Assembly (NCBI GenBank): GCA_003952965.2
Contig: CM025855.1
Location: forward strand, 26,331,613 to 26,395,612
Source: Morella rubra
Lineage: Eukaryota > Streptophyta > Magnoliopsida > Fagales > Myricaceae
Reading direction: 5' to 3'
Length of the DNA stretch: 64,000 bases
Part shown: positions 12,465-21,184 of the stretch, piece after piece
How the letters are laid out: the number at the start of each line of letters is the position of its first letter
Numbering within the stretch: the stretch's first letter is position 1
Notes under the pieces: generated by a model
What the model saw: the letters and a program-made list of their open reading frames with translations, nothing else
What the model was told of the DNA's origin: nothing
Database searches by the model: none
Translations under genes and position numbers: made by a program

Positions 12465-12911
12465 CAATCTCCTCTGATAACCAAAAGGAAGAAAAAATAT
12501 GAAAAAACCACATGATATTGAGTAGAAACGAAAAGATGTACACAGACTTAAGGCCAAGATCGCATGAAACCAAATAGAGGAAAAGATGTGTGACTAGTCG
12601 AATAAAACCAAATGGTCATTTGAAGAACAATAAAGGAATACAGTGCATGAATAGGCTATAGCTTGAAATGTGAATAAACTAGCATGAAACCAAATCTCTA
12701 GTGATTTTCATAACTTTTGACTGGCTTGTTTTTTAAAAAAATAAATTGAAAAATAGAGTTGACCGTTGGCCAATAAGACAAACGAAATAAATTTTCTTTT
12801 AATGTTGATACAGAGAAGAACCATGATCACTTGATTCATGTGACAATCCGAAATTTCATCAGTAGATCGCTTCACTGAACAAGGGGCATGGAAGGAGGCT
12901 CTAATACCAAA

Positions 12912-13255
12912 TGAAAGAAATTAAATATACACAACAGAATTTAAATCGACATACCTCCAGCCATAATTGCTCGAGTATTTGCCTTTGCACTGCAAAAGAA
13001 AATACACGTGAGAGTGATATAGTTCTTCTAGCCTATTTCATAACTGTATTAGCTGTATTGATGGAATATATATGCCTTTATTTTATAGGCTAGACTAGGG
13101 ATCCCTGATTCCGCCCATCAAAGAATAAGATTCTATTTAAAATTTAAATGTTCAAAACTAGTAATTGATAGGAAAAAAATTCAAAACACCAATTGTTAAA
13201 ATTCAAAACTTCATAGGCCAGATACGTGGGCCACCTTAAGGAAAAATATTTTCAA
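12912..13255 (-). repeat. 5' LTR of the non-autonomous LTR element
   Basis: About 344 bp, starting (plus strand) TGAAAGAAATTAAATAT two bases from the degenerate primer-binding site. It is homologous to 9826-10199 in direct orientation. Confidence 0.75.
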
Positions 13256-13260
13256 GGGAA

Positions 13261-14286
13261 GACTGCCATTTGCAGTAAAGACTCAAAAATTAAGAGTGTT
13301 GGTTAGAGTGACGAGCAGCACAAGAACAAAAAGCAGAGCACAGAAGCTTCGTTTGGACATGGGGGTCGAATAAATTAAAGTGCCTGACCTCATGAGAGTG
13401 AGTCATGACCCACCGAAGTCCGAACGTGCTTTTGATATATATATATAGCATAGGGAAATGCTATTGGAGCACAAGGTTAAGTTGTCAACGAAGTCTATCT
13501 TTATGATTGAGGTTGTCATATCTGTGAAGATGAAGCTGATCTCATTAGCAGAGGCCAAGCATTAAGGCTTTCTTTATTGTCATATGTAAAAGGAGATCCA
13601 GAGGCCCCCATTGTGATCAAATTGCCAACCCCACCGAAGAAGAAAAGCTGAGGACAATGGCCAAGTCAAATACAGAGTGGTGGCAATGTTTGGAGCAAAA
13701 AGTGTATATATCATGTTTCACGATCGGGCTTTATCACAATCTGCCATCACTTGGAAGCAATCTTTCACACGTCTGTGTTCTAATCTGATAAGAAAACAAC
13801 TGCTAATGCTTTCACGTTTTGTTCCTTTTCTCCTCACCTTTTACCAGTGCTCTTCAAAGCAGTGGCCATAAATTGGGCTTATTTCATTCCCATTACCGCT
13901 GTGCACACTGTACAGATTGCACTTAGGTTTAAAAATACCTTATCTTTAGCTGTTGTCGGCATATTTATGGGTGATGCAATAGTCCCTTGTTTAAGGGGCT
14001 GAAATCGGGGGGCGAAAAAAAAAATTTGAAGGCCATTGCAGTACACAAACATGGCTGGAGACCTACAACCAAAAAAGCCCATGACAGGAGAAACTGAGCT
14101 TTGTTTCTCCGGTTATCTATTTCCTCAAGGGCATATATCTACTCGGCCCGCGTTTGTATCCTCAGGCCTTTCCTCGTGCCAGCTTTCTCAAAGCTCAACT
14201 CTGACCGTACATGGGTGTACTTCTTCCCATTTCATGTGAGAGAAAGAAAAAAAAAATCCACCCTCAAATGGTAGTGGGAGAGTCCT
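13261..14286. other. Duplicated non-coding spacer of the chitinase unit, copy 1
   Basis: No gene recognised. It matches unit 2 at 20714-20803, then 27279-27500 and 33742-34440, where the same spacer is split by a hAT and a MULE. The stretch around AATTGCCAACCCCACCGAAG is shared. It includes a TATATATATATA run at 13435-13447. Confidence 0.7.
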
Positions 14287-15110
14287 GTGTGTTATGTGCA
14301 CACTCAAAGGTCCAAACTACTGCTTGTGCAAAAAATTGATGATTTAAAAAGATGTTAAGAGATGTTATAATAAGAAATACAAGAGATTCATACAAATCAT
14401 CTTGAAAACTTTTGAATCAAAATCAAAGATAACCAACTAAACTTTACCTCTAGTGTAGCCGATCTTCTCCTATGATTTTCTAAGCTCTGATTCTTCCTTC
14501 TCTACTCGAATTCACTCTTACTTCTCCTAGTCTTTCCTCTTCTTTACTATTCAGTTTCTCTCTGTGTGAAAGCTCTACAATTTCACTCAAATGGTGAGAT
14601 TTTCTAATGGTCGGGCCCCCTATTTATAGGCTTCCAAGACTTAGTTGCTAAGTTTCGTCAATTATCCAAAATATTATCCTCTATCCACAAGTCATCTCTA
14701 TCCACAAGTCATCTCTATTCACAATTTCATCTCTATCCACAATTCTTCTCTATCCATAATTCATCTCTTCTTGCTCCATTCCTATTCCAACTGCCTGCCA
14801 CTATCTCCAAAGATGCAAGTGTATGTTAAAGATAAAAAATCATAAGGCAATAAACACAAAATCATACTACTCCTATTTACGTGATTGTGCTTCCCTAGCA
14901 CCCACATTTCCCTTAGGTTTTGCTAACGATGAACATATCAAAGTTGAGTATTTTTTCTATAAATAGATATTTTTAACTTATAATCTGTATAAACTCGTAA
15001 TACAAACTACTTAAATCTCAGCCTCTTCTTATTGTCTCCCTTCTCTCCATAATATCTTTCAATTATCTATTAAGTTATATTTTCTGTTATGATCAATGAA
15101 GGATCGTAGT
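14287..15110. other. Insertion-like AT-rich segment with promoter-like motif, possibly an LTR relic
   Basis: This segment interrupts homology between the chitinase-1 upstream region and the equivalent region at 34440-34520. On the minus strand it carries CTATAAATAGGGGGCC near 14610-14628, as in LTR promoters, but no paired LTR or clear target duplication was found. At about 14675-14775 it holds five or six diverged copies of a TCTCTATCCACAA-type unit. Its identity is unsettled. Confidence 0.35.
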
Positions 15111-15370
15111 GTGCAAAAAACAAAAATGTGTATCCATCCCTATTCACTGGTTAATTGCCGAAGCTTCTGCCCACCTTAACTTACACTTACATCATGGTTG
15201 GAAGACTTGACGGGCGACAAATGCTGCAGACTCACTTCTTGGGTGAGGCATAAGTACCGTCTTAAGATTGCCAAGGTCTTGGTCGGGCTTGAATATTAAT
15301 TTGGGGCTTGGTCAGATTAATCCAGATGGATATTACTTACTGCGTTATAAAAAAATTAAGTAATGTTGCA
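15111..15370. other. Chitinase upstream region, copy 1
   Basis: Matches 34540-34735 and 44280-44440 through the stretch AATTGCCGAAGCTTCTGC and onward. It belongs to the duplicated chitinase promoter block. No gene seen. Confidence 0.65.
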
Positions 15371-15374
15371 GTAG

Positions 15375-15820
15375 CCCCGTAATTATAAGTCAAGATAAAA
15401 CCTCTACCTCTAAATTTTAAAACAGAAATTTGGATTTTTTTATATTTCGAACATAATCAATTATCACTTTCCGTTTGAGTTAGCCCTTTAAATCTTCTTA
15501 AAAAACATACAAAAAGACTGAAATGTCATTCTAACACAAAATTTAAAAATAAATAAATAAATTCAAGGAATAAATTAAAAATAAATAGGTTAGTGAAATA
15601 AAGTTTCAAAATTTCTATTTAAAAAATATTATTTATTTTTTAATGAAAATTTATATTTTTAGTAATTTTTTGTTGGAGTATTTTGATAATTTTGCATGTG
15701 GTTTAAAGGTCAAATCAAATGGAAGAAGATAATTGATCCCGTTTAAAATATAAAGGACGCAAATAGCGATGTTAAAACTTAAGAAGACGAAATTAATTTT
15801 GGTCCATAATTAAGAGTTGT
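15375..15820. mobile_element. Degenerate TIR element upstream of chitinase 1
   Basis: The left part (about 15400-15510) and the complement of the right part (about 15690-15800) can be aligned through TCAATTATC...TCCATTTGA-type and CCTTTAAA motifs, giving imperfect inverted arms around an AT-rich centre. The homologous upstream regions of chitinases 2 and 3 lack this block. Ends and target duplication are not clear, so the superfamily is left open; the layout resembles the 521-bp MULE-type MITE at 1386-1906. Confidence 0.45.
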
Positions 15821-15978
15821 AATATGATATTACACCTAAATAATATTAGGTCGTGGAATGGTTCCCGGGGTAGCACCAGGCATGACGTATGGTAATTAAC
15901 ATTCTCGAATATTCTAAGAGCAATATTTCGCAAAAAAAAATGAACTAGATCTGCATTCGATGCTGGATAATAATAAGT

Positions 15979-16097
15979 CAAGCTCAGCCAACCCATTTTG
16001 AATAGAACAGTCAAGGGAAGAAACCCATTACCTGAGTCTTCAAGCTCAGCCAACCCATTTGGAATAGAATAGTCAAGGGAAGAAACCCATTACCTGA
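15979..16097. repeat. 62-bp tandem duplication in the chitinase-1 promoter
   Basis: Two adjacent copies (15979-16035 and 16041-16097) of a unit running from CAAGCTCAGCCAACCCATTT to CATTACCTGA. Chitinases 2 and 3 have this unit once (near 35033-35090 and 44720-44790). The duplication lies just upstream of the TATA box, in what is probably the proximal promoter. Confidence 0.85.
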
Positions 16098-16107
16098 ACC
16101 TACTATA

Positions 16108-17238
16108 GGTGGTGTTTGTTTGTGAAAATTTCAGGGTGGTGGAAATGTTGGGGTATTGAGTTTGGTAAAAAAGTAAAGATATTTTGTGGGAGTTGGTGAA
16201 AAAGTAAAGAGAGAGTAAATTTGAGTGAATATTATAATGAAAAAAAATTATTTAATGGAGAAAAAAAAATTATTTTATAATTTTTTAATAAGGACCGAAA
16301 TGTTGAGGTGCCGAATTGTTGGGAACAGTGGCGGAACGAGAGGGTATCGACCCAGGGAGGTCGATACTCATTCGTCCGCCCAAAAGAAATTTCTATATGT
16401 AATTATTATTATTATTTTTTATTATTATCATTAGTTGGCTTGGGCCCGATACTCATCAGGCCCAGGCCAACTAGAGTTTTCTATTAGGCGGGGATGTCAA
16501 TAGGGTTTTTTTAACTAGAGTTTTTTTTTTTTGGCGGGATGTCAATAGGGAATTCAACTAGAGTTTTTTTATTTGAGCTTTATGTAAAATGGCTTTTTCT
16601 GTAATTTTTATTGGGTTATTGGTTGATGGGTTTGTAATTTCAATTTATCTGCTAATATATTGTTTTGCTGTGAATTTTTCGACCAGGAAGTTTTCTTGGT
16701 GAGGTGGTGTTTTTTTTTTTTTGTTCATATTGCATGTGCTAGCTCATCTTTGGACATAGATTTGGTGATCAACTGGTTAGACATAATTGTGCACAGTGCA
16801 CCTCTCAATTGGTATTTTAATTTATGAAATTCCCCCATGAACTATCAAGATATTTGTTATTAAGGGACTTGGGGAAAGCAATTTCTTCTTGATCAATGCT
16901 GCCAAGCAAAAAAGGAAGCTTGTCTATATTGATGGACTCGAGAAGAGAAGGAAAGTTTAAAAAATTGGTGCTATTAAAGAACAACTGGTATATGGTTTTC
17001 CACCAGAGTATGATGCAAAATCGTAGGATACAATTGTCATCTTTTCAATTGCAGTACATAGTACGGCACATGTTTCTAATATTTTTAATACTTTTAATCC
17101 TTAATTTTCGACATTGTAACTCTAAGAAAATTTTTTGCATTACGAAAGAAATTTTTTTTTCTTATCATTTCGCCTCTAAAGTTCGACGCCCATAGATTTT
17201 AATCCTGGTTCCGCCACTGGTTGGGAAACAAACGCCCT
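16108..17238. mobile_element. Small TIR element (GGTGTTTGTTTG ends) at the chitinase-1 TATA box, split by a hAT
   Basis: The left end GGTGGTGTTTGTTTGTG pairs with the complement of the right end (GGGCGTTTGTTTCCC). Comparison with the intact promoters at 35090-35105 and 44790-44805 shows it entered within the run ACTATATATAA, with CTATA now on both sides (16103-16107 and 17239-17243). Without the nested hAT the element is about 230 bp. A relative sits at 31834-32016. The superfamily is not settled. Confidence 0.65.
16326..17219. mobile_element. Non-autonomous hAT element
   Basis: An 894-bp element with ends CAGTGGCGGAAC and (complement) CAGTGGCGGAACCAGG. It is flanked by the 8-bp direct repeat GTTGGGAA at 16318-16325 and 17220-17227. 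The 8-bp duplication and CA..TG short TIRs are diagnostic of hAT. There is no transposase ORF. The right end is clearly the same family as the left end of the hAT at 20812 (shared CGTAATGCAAAAA and TCTTAGAGT blocks). Near 16469-16570 it contains repeated AACTAGAGTTTTT and GGATGTCAATAGGG blocks. Confidence 0.9.
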
Positions 17239-17248
17239 CTATATATAA
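17239..17248 (+). promoter_or_regulatory. TATA box of chitinase 1
   Basis: CTATATATAA lies 60-70 bp before the start codon at 17308. It was rebuilt by the target duplication of the element inserted just upstream, so the core TATA survives while everything upstream has been pushed about 1.1 kb away. Confidence 0.6.
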
Positions 17249-17307
17249 CCACCCCCTCCATTCTCTTCACAAACCCAGACCGGCCCATAACACTATCGCA
17301 GATAAAA

Positions 17308-18640
17308 ATGAAGCTCTATTCTTTGGTTGTCTTATTGGCTTTCTTGCTAGGAGCCTCGGCAGAACACTGTGGAAAACAAGCCGGCGGTGCTGTGTGTCCA
17401 AATGGGCTATGTTGTAGCAAATTTGGGTGGTGTGGCAGCACAAATGACTACTGTGGGACTAACGGTAGCTCATATGACACCTCCTCCCGCAGGCGTGGTC
17501 TTCTTACCAAATTTAAAAAGAAAAAGGAAAAAGGGAATACAAACAACTGTCAGAACGGCCAATGTGACCATACTGGTGGATCCGCTACCCCCTCCAACCC
17601 AAACCCGACACTTACTCCCAGTGGCAGTGGAGGCGATGTTGGCAGCATCGTTAGCGCATCTCTTTTTGACCAAATGCTCTAATATCGGAACGATGAGCGA
17701 TAAAGGATTCTACACTTACAAAGGTTTCCTTGATGCTGCACGCTCTTTTGATGGCTTTGGCACCACTGGCGATGATGCTATACGTAAAAGGGAGATTGCA
17801 GCTTTCTTGGCTCAAACCTCTTATGAGACCAGAGGTTAGTTTGCTTCAGTGTAGAAGTTTCTGAAGGTGTTTATTATGAAAATCACCGGCAATCAGTATG
17901 CAGTTTATTTTGTCGGATTGGATACATTTAACAGTAACAGACGATATTTTGTGTAGGATGGACGGCAAGTTCACCAGATGACCCATAGGCGTGAAGATAC
18001 TGCTTAATTATCAGGAAACACAAGAAGGAAGACGATAATTGTAATCCCAGCAACGAATGGCCATGCGCCGCTGGAAAACAATACTATGGCCGGGGACCCA
18101 TTCAACTTACTAAGTAAGTCTTTAGACACAACACCTGTGTTGTCGAAATTAAGAGGGAGTATATTGAATAATGTGATTTTGCAGTGCTTTTGTTCGAATA
18201 ATAAGTGTTAGAACAAAGACTTGGAAGCTTACGCTGACTTGGATTGTTTCATGTACTTTACCAGAAACGACAACTATGGGAAAGCAAGTGAAGCCATTGG
18301 AGCTGATCTCCTAACGAATCCTGACCTGGGAGCCACAGATGCGACCATATCGTTCAAGACAGCAATATGGTTTTGGATGACCCCGCAAGGTAACAAGCCA
18401 TCCAGCCACGATGTCATCATTGGCAAATGGACACCGTCCGCTGAGGGCATTGAAGCTGGTCGTGTCTAGGGCTACGGTGTCATCACCAACATAATCAACG
18501 GTAACCTGGAATGTGGGCATGGTCCTGATAAAAGAGTGGCTGATAGGGTCAATTTCTATACGAGGTACTGTGACATACAGGAAGTGAAGTACGGGGACAA
18601 GGACAACTTGGGTTGCAGAAAACAGAAGCCTTTTGCCTAA
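17308..18640 (+). pseudogene. Class I chitinase pseudogene (hevein + GH19), copy 1
   Basis: Exons by comparison with copy 3: 17308-17834, 17957-18113 and 18265-18640. The start follows the TATA box and gives a signal peptide [18 protein letters not shown]. Exon 1 then encodes an eight-cysteine hevein (chitin-binding) domain, a Pro/Thr-rich hinge and the start of the GH19 hydrolase domain. A premature TAA at 17680-17682 ends the frame after 124 codons, and a short deletion follows. Exon 2 has in-frame stops in place of the PYAWGYC segment, and exon 3 has a stop at 18467-18469. The catalytic HETTGG region reads YETRG. The hydrolase is therefore dead, but signal peptide and hevein domain remain open. 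An in-frame 81-bp lysine-rich insertion (17464-17544) splits the last hevein disulfide loop. A functional class I enzyme would cleave fungal chitin in the vacuole or apoplast. Confidence 0.9.
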
Positions 18641-18800
18641 ACTGCTACATACGCGTGGTCCATGGATTACCTCTACAAACTAAATAAAATCATGTTTAGC
18701 TACGTGCAATAAGGAGGGCTATATGTAATTGGAGATTTTATTGTCAAATAGGAACTTTCTGATTTTTTTTTAATCAACAGATCATAAATAAATTATTGCC
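18641..18800 (+). other. Chitinase 3' flank reaching the AAE junction
   Basis: The segment from CCATGGATTACCTCTACAAA to AATAAATTATTGCC recurs at 55611-55737 and 59220-59350. In each case it is fused directly to the truncated AAE exon. Confidence 0.75.
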
Positions 18801-20214
18801 GCCCTTCGTGACGTTTTATTATTGCTAATTGCATATCCAACTTTGACGAATATCAATCTGGGTTCCCATGTATTAGAGTTATTAGAGTCTCATATTGCTA
18901 AAGTAATGTGGGCTATTGTAATCAAAGACTTATAAATAAGCTTCTCTGTAATCTCTCATCTAGAAACATGTCAACTATGGTCATACATTAGCATTATCGG
19001 ATGAGACGGCAAAACCCCATGCCAAAGACATCAGGTACTCATCTGTACAAATAGATTCCCGTGGCTAAAATATATCGAATAATTAAGGAATAATGGCACC
19101 ATGTTACACAGATCCTGACGAAGTCATCTCTGGTACCTAATTAAATGGCTAGATTTGTAGGGGTAAAGTAAAGATGCCTCTCCTTTTTGGAAGGAGCTAA
19201 TTCAGGTGAAACTGATGACCACAAGCTGGCCAATCTAATAGTTAAACGAGTCCTTCTAAGTCCAAAAGGTCAGGACAAATAAACGAGACCAATAGATTAC
19301 TAAAAGGCATATTACCACATAGAAAGTGGTATTTGAGGGGTAGATCATTGAGTTGAATTTTAGGCTATGGTACAGGGCTTGACTGTGGAGGCCAGAGCCG
19401 TTTGGCGAGGAAGAACCATTTATTTTGGCATTGTTTTCCTTCTCTGTGTTATTCTTATATGATTAAATAATATCATTACCAATAAGGTGCAGTTAAGAAT
19501 AGAGATTACAAAATTTGCTGATAACTGCACATATAAAAGGTTACTTGATAGATTAGATCATGTGCTTTTCACTTAACTAGATACTATAGGCATTTTAAAC
19601 AGAACTGAATTAAAATGCAGAGATTATAACAGTAGCACGTAAAGAAGAAATTCAATGATCTTGATTTTACCATGAGAAACAGAATCTTGCTACAGTCCTA
19701 TGAAAACCTAAAACGTTTGCATGTGTATAAGTATTCCATGGGAACTCATTGAACTTCTATTTAAGAGTCCCAAACTCCTTCTTTCCTTTGTGTATCATAA
19801 AAAAAAAACAAAATGATCGATTCAAAGCGTTCTATCATAACACGCATGGATTTAACTTGAAAAGGTGAACAAAAATTGAGTTTATTTAATTCTGCAAAAG
19901 ATCATCTGAAAGCCATGAGAATTTGGAAGAGTTATTCAGTAAAAGACAGTGCTGCATTTCAGTATATCCACTTCCAAGTGATTGATCAAACTTACAGTTT
20001 ATCCAAACTTACAGTATCACCAAGAGAAATCCCCAAGTGCACCAAAGCAGAAGCAAGCTTAATACATCGTTCATGTGTTTCTCTCCAAGAAGTTTTTGCG
20101 GTGCCATAAACCATGGAGACCTTGTCACCGTACACAATGGCTGCTCGCTCTAATTAAGAAGCTTATAGGTGACAAAGGTATGTAGTTTGCAGAGCATTGA
20201 ACAAGACCCTCCAT
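18801..20214 (-). pseudogene. Truncated AAE pseudogene, copy 2
   Basis: Exon 1 relic at 20214-20013 ([19 protein letters not shown], then a small insertion near the SFLERA segment shifts the frame). The intron relic lies at about 20012-18967. Only some 70 bp of exon 2 remain (18801-18870). The rest of exon 2 is missing and replaced by an LTR-like piece (18871-18966). The C-terminal third is absent, with the same breakpoint as copies 3 and 4. It runs tail to tail with chitinase 1. No product is possible. Confidence 0.85.
18871..18966. repeat. LTR-like filler in the AAE copy-2 deletion
   Basis: About 96 bp from TATTAGAGTTATTAGAG to TCTCATCTAGAA, containing CTTATAAATAAGC. It has the look of the R/U5 end of a short Copia or TRIM LTR. 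It bridges the exon-2 deletion exactly, with AAE sequence on both sides. Family not identified. Confidence 0.45.
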
Positions 20215-20803
20215 TGATTACCTCTTTCACAAAAGGAAAGGTAAGTGATTCTACAGCACACAAGCACACACATAAATATATAGACTATCAGCTGGATGAG
20301 CTCTGACTCATACAATAATTCTAATTTCTACCATAAATTATTCAATATGAATAAAGGCATAGCATGCCATTTTTCCATTAATGTTTGAGGGTAATGATAC
20401 AAGTGCTTAATTGAGCCATTCATCATCAATATTTCTAGCATTTAAGAATATTTATATTACTGATCATAGTTCTGGCCATGTATATATCCATTAAGTCTCG
20501 AGGCTTCTGTCTTTTATTGGAGATATATCATATAAGTATATGCGTTTAAATAGTGCAGTTTATTGTGGATATAAGCTTCTATATCACAGAAAATAAAAAT
20601 TGGAAAATACTCAATTACTTACCCATTCAGAAGGCCTTAGTAATAATTAGTAGCAATACTTCTTCCATAAACTAGCATGAGGTCCTGGACTCGACTGCGG
20701 GGGGGGGGGGGGCAGATAATACTCAAAAATTAAGAGTGTTGCTTAGGGTGATGAGCAGCAAAAGAACAAAAAGCAAAGCACAGAAGCTTCGTTTGGACAT
20801 AGG
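20215..20803. other. Spacer of AAE-chitinase unit 2
   Basis: Homologous to 8874-9820 and, after a G14 run at 20699-20712, to 13276-13370. The unit-1 LTR element (9826-13255) is missing here. No gene seen. Confidence 0.7.
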
Positions 20804-20978
20804 GGTCGACTCAGTGGCGGAACCAGGACTCAAGTTGAGAGGGACAAACTCCTAAGGAGAAATGACAAAAAAAAAAAAATCCTACGTAATGCAAAAAGTG
20901 TCTTAGAGTAAAATATCGAAAATTAAAGACTAAAAGTATTAAAAATTATTAAAATACACTTATAGTAATATCGAAAAT

Positions 20979-21184
20979 TGTTGAGGATCATACGCCCATA
21001 TCTAAGGCTTCCCACACATAGACCTATTGACCCTTGATTCTAGTTCATTACCTTGATTCCAGGAGATCCGTTTCCATTGTGTATTCCTCTAATTAAGATG
21101 TAATTGATATGTAATTATATTTTGTGATTATAAATATAGAATGCTCACCCACGTTCAAGGTGTGGTGGTTTACCAAACCTTCTC
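20979..21184 (+). repeat. 5' LTR of the plus-strand Copia
   Basis: Begins TGTTGAGGATCATACGCCCA and ends just before the primer-binding site. It is nearly identical to 25355-25560. Confidence 0.9.

Larger units (their letters stand above)
9826..13255 (-). mobile_element. Non-autonomous LTR retrotransposon (LARD/TRIM-like)
   Basis: Direct repeats at 9826-10199 and 12912-13255 act as LTRs. Next to the right one is a degenerate primer site (complement TGGTATTAGAGC, 12898-12909). Next to the left one is a purine-rich tract (complement of TTTTCCCACTTGG). Flanks carry GGGAA at 9821-9825 and 13256-13260, consistent with a 5-bp target duplication. The corresponding place in unit 2 (about 20690-20730) lacks the element, so it entered after the unit was duplicated. 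The interior has no gag or pol and hosts a later foldback element at 10577-11495. It is an old, non-coding fossil. Confidence 0.75.

Noticed and set aside
14645-14845. 66-codon ORF with repeated YP/SIHN pattern
   Set aside because: Translation of the local TCTCTATCCACAA-type mini-repeat; no independent evidence for a gene.
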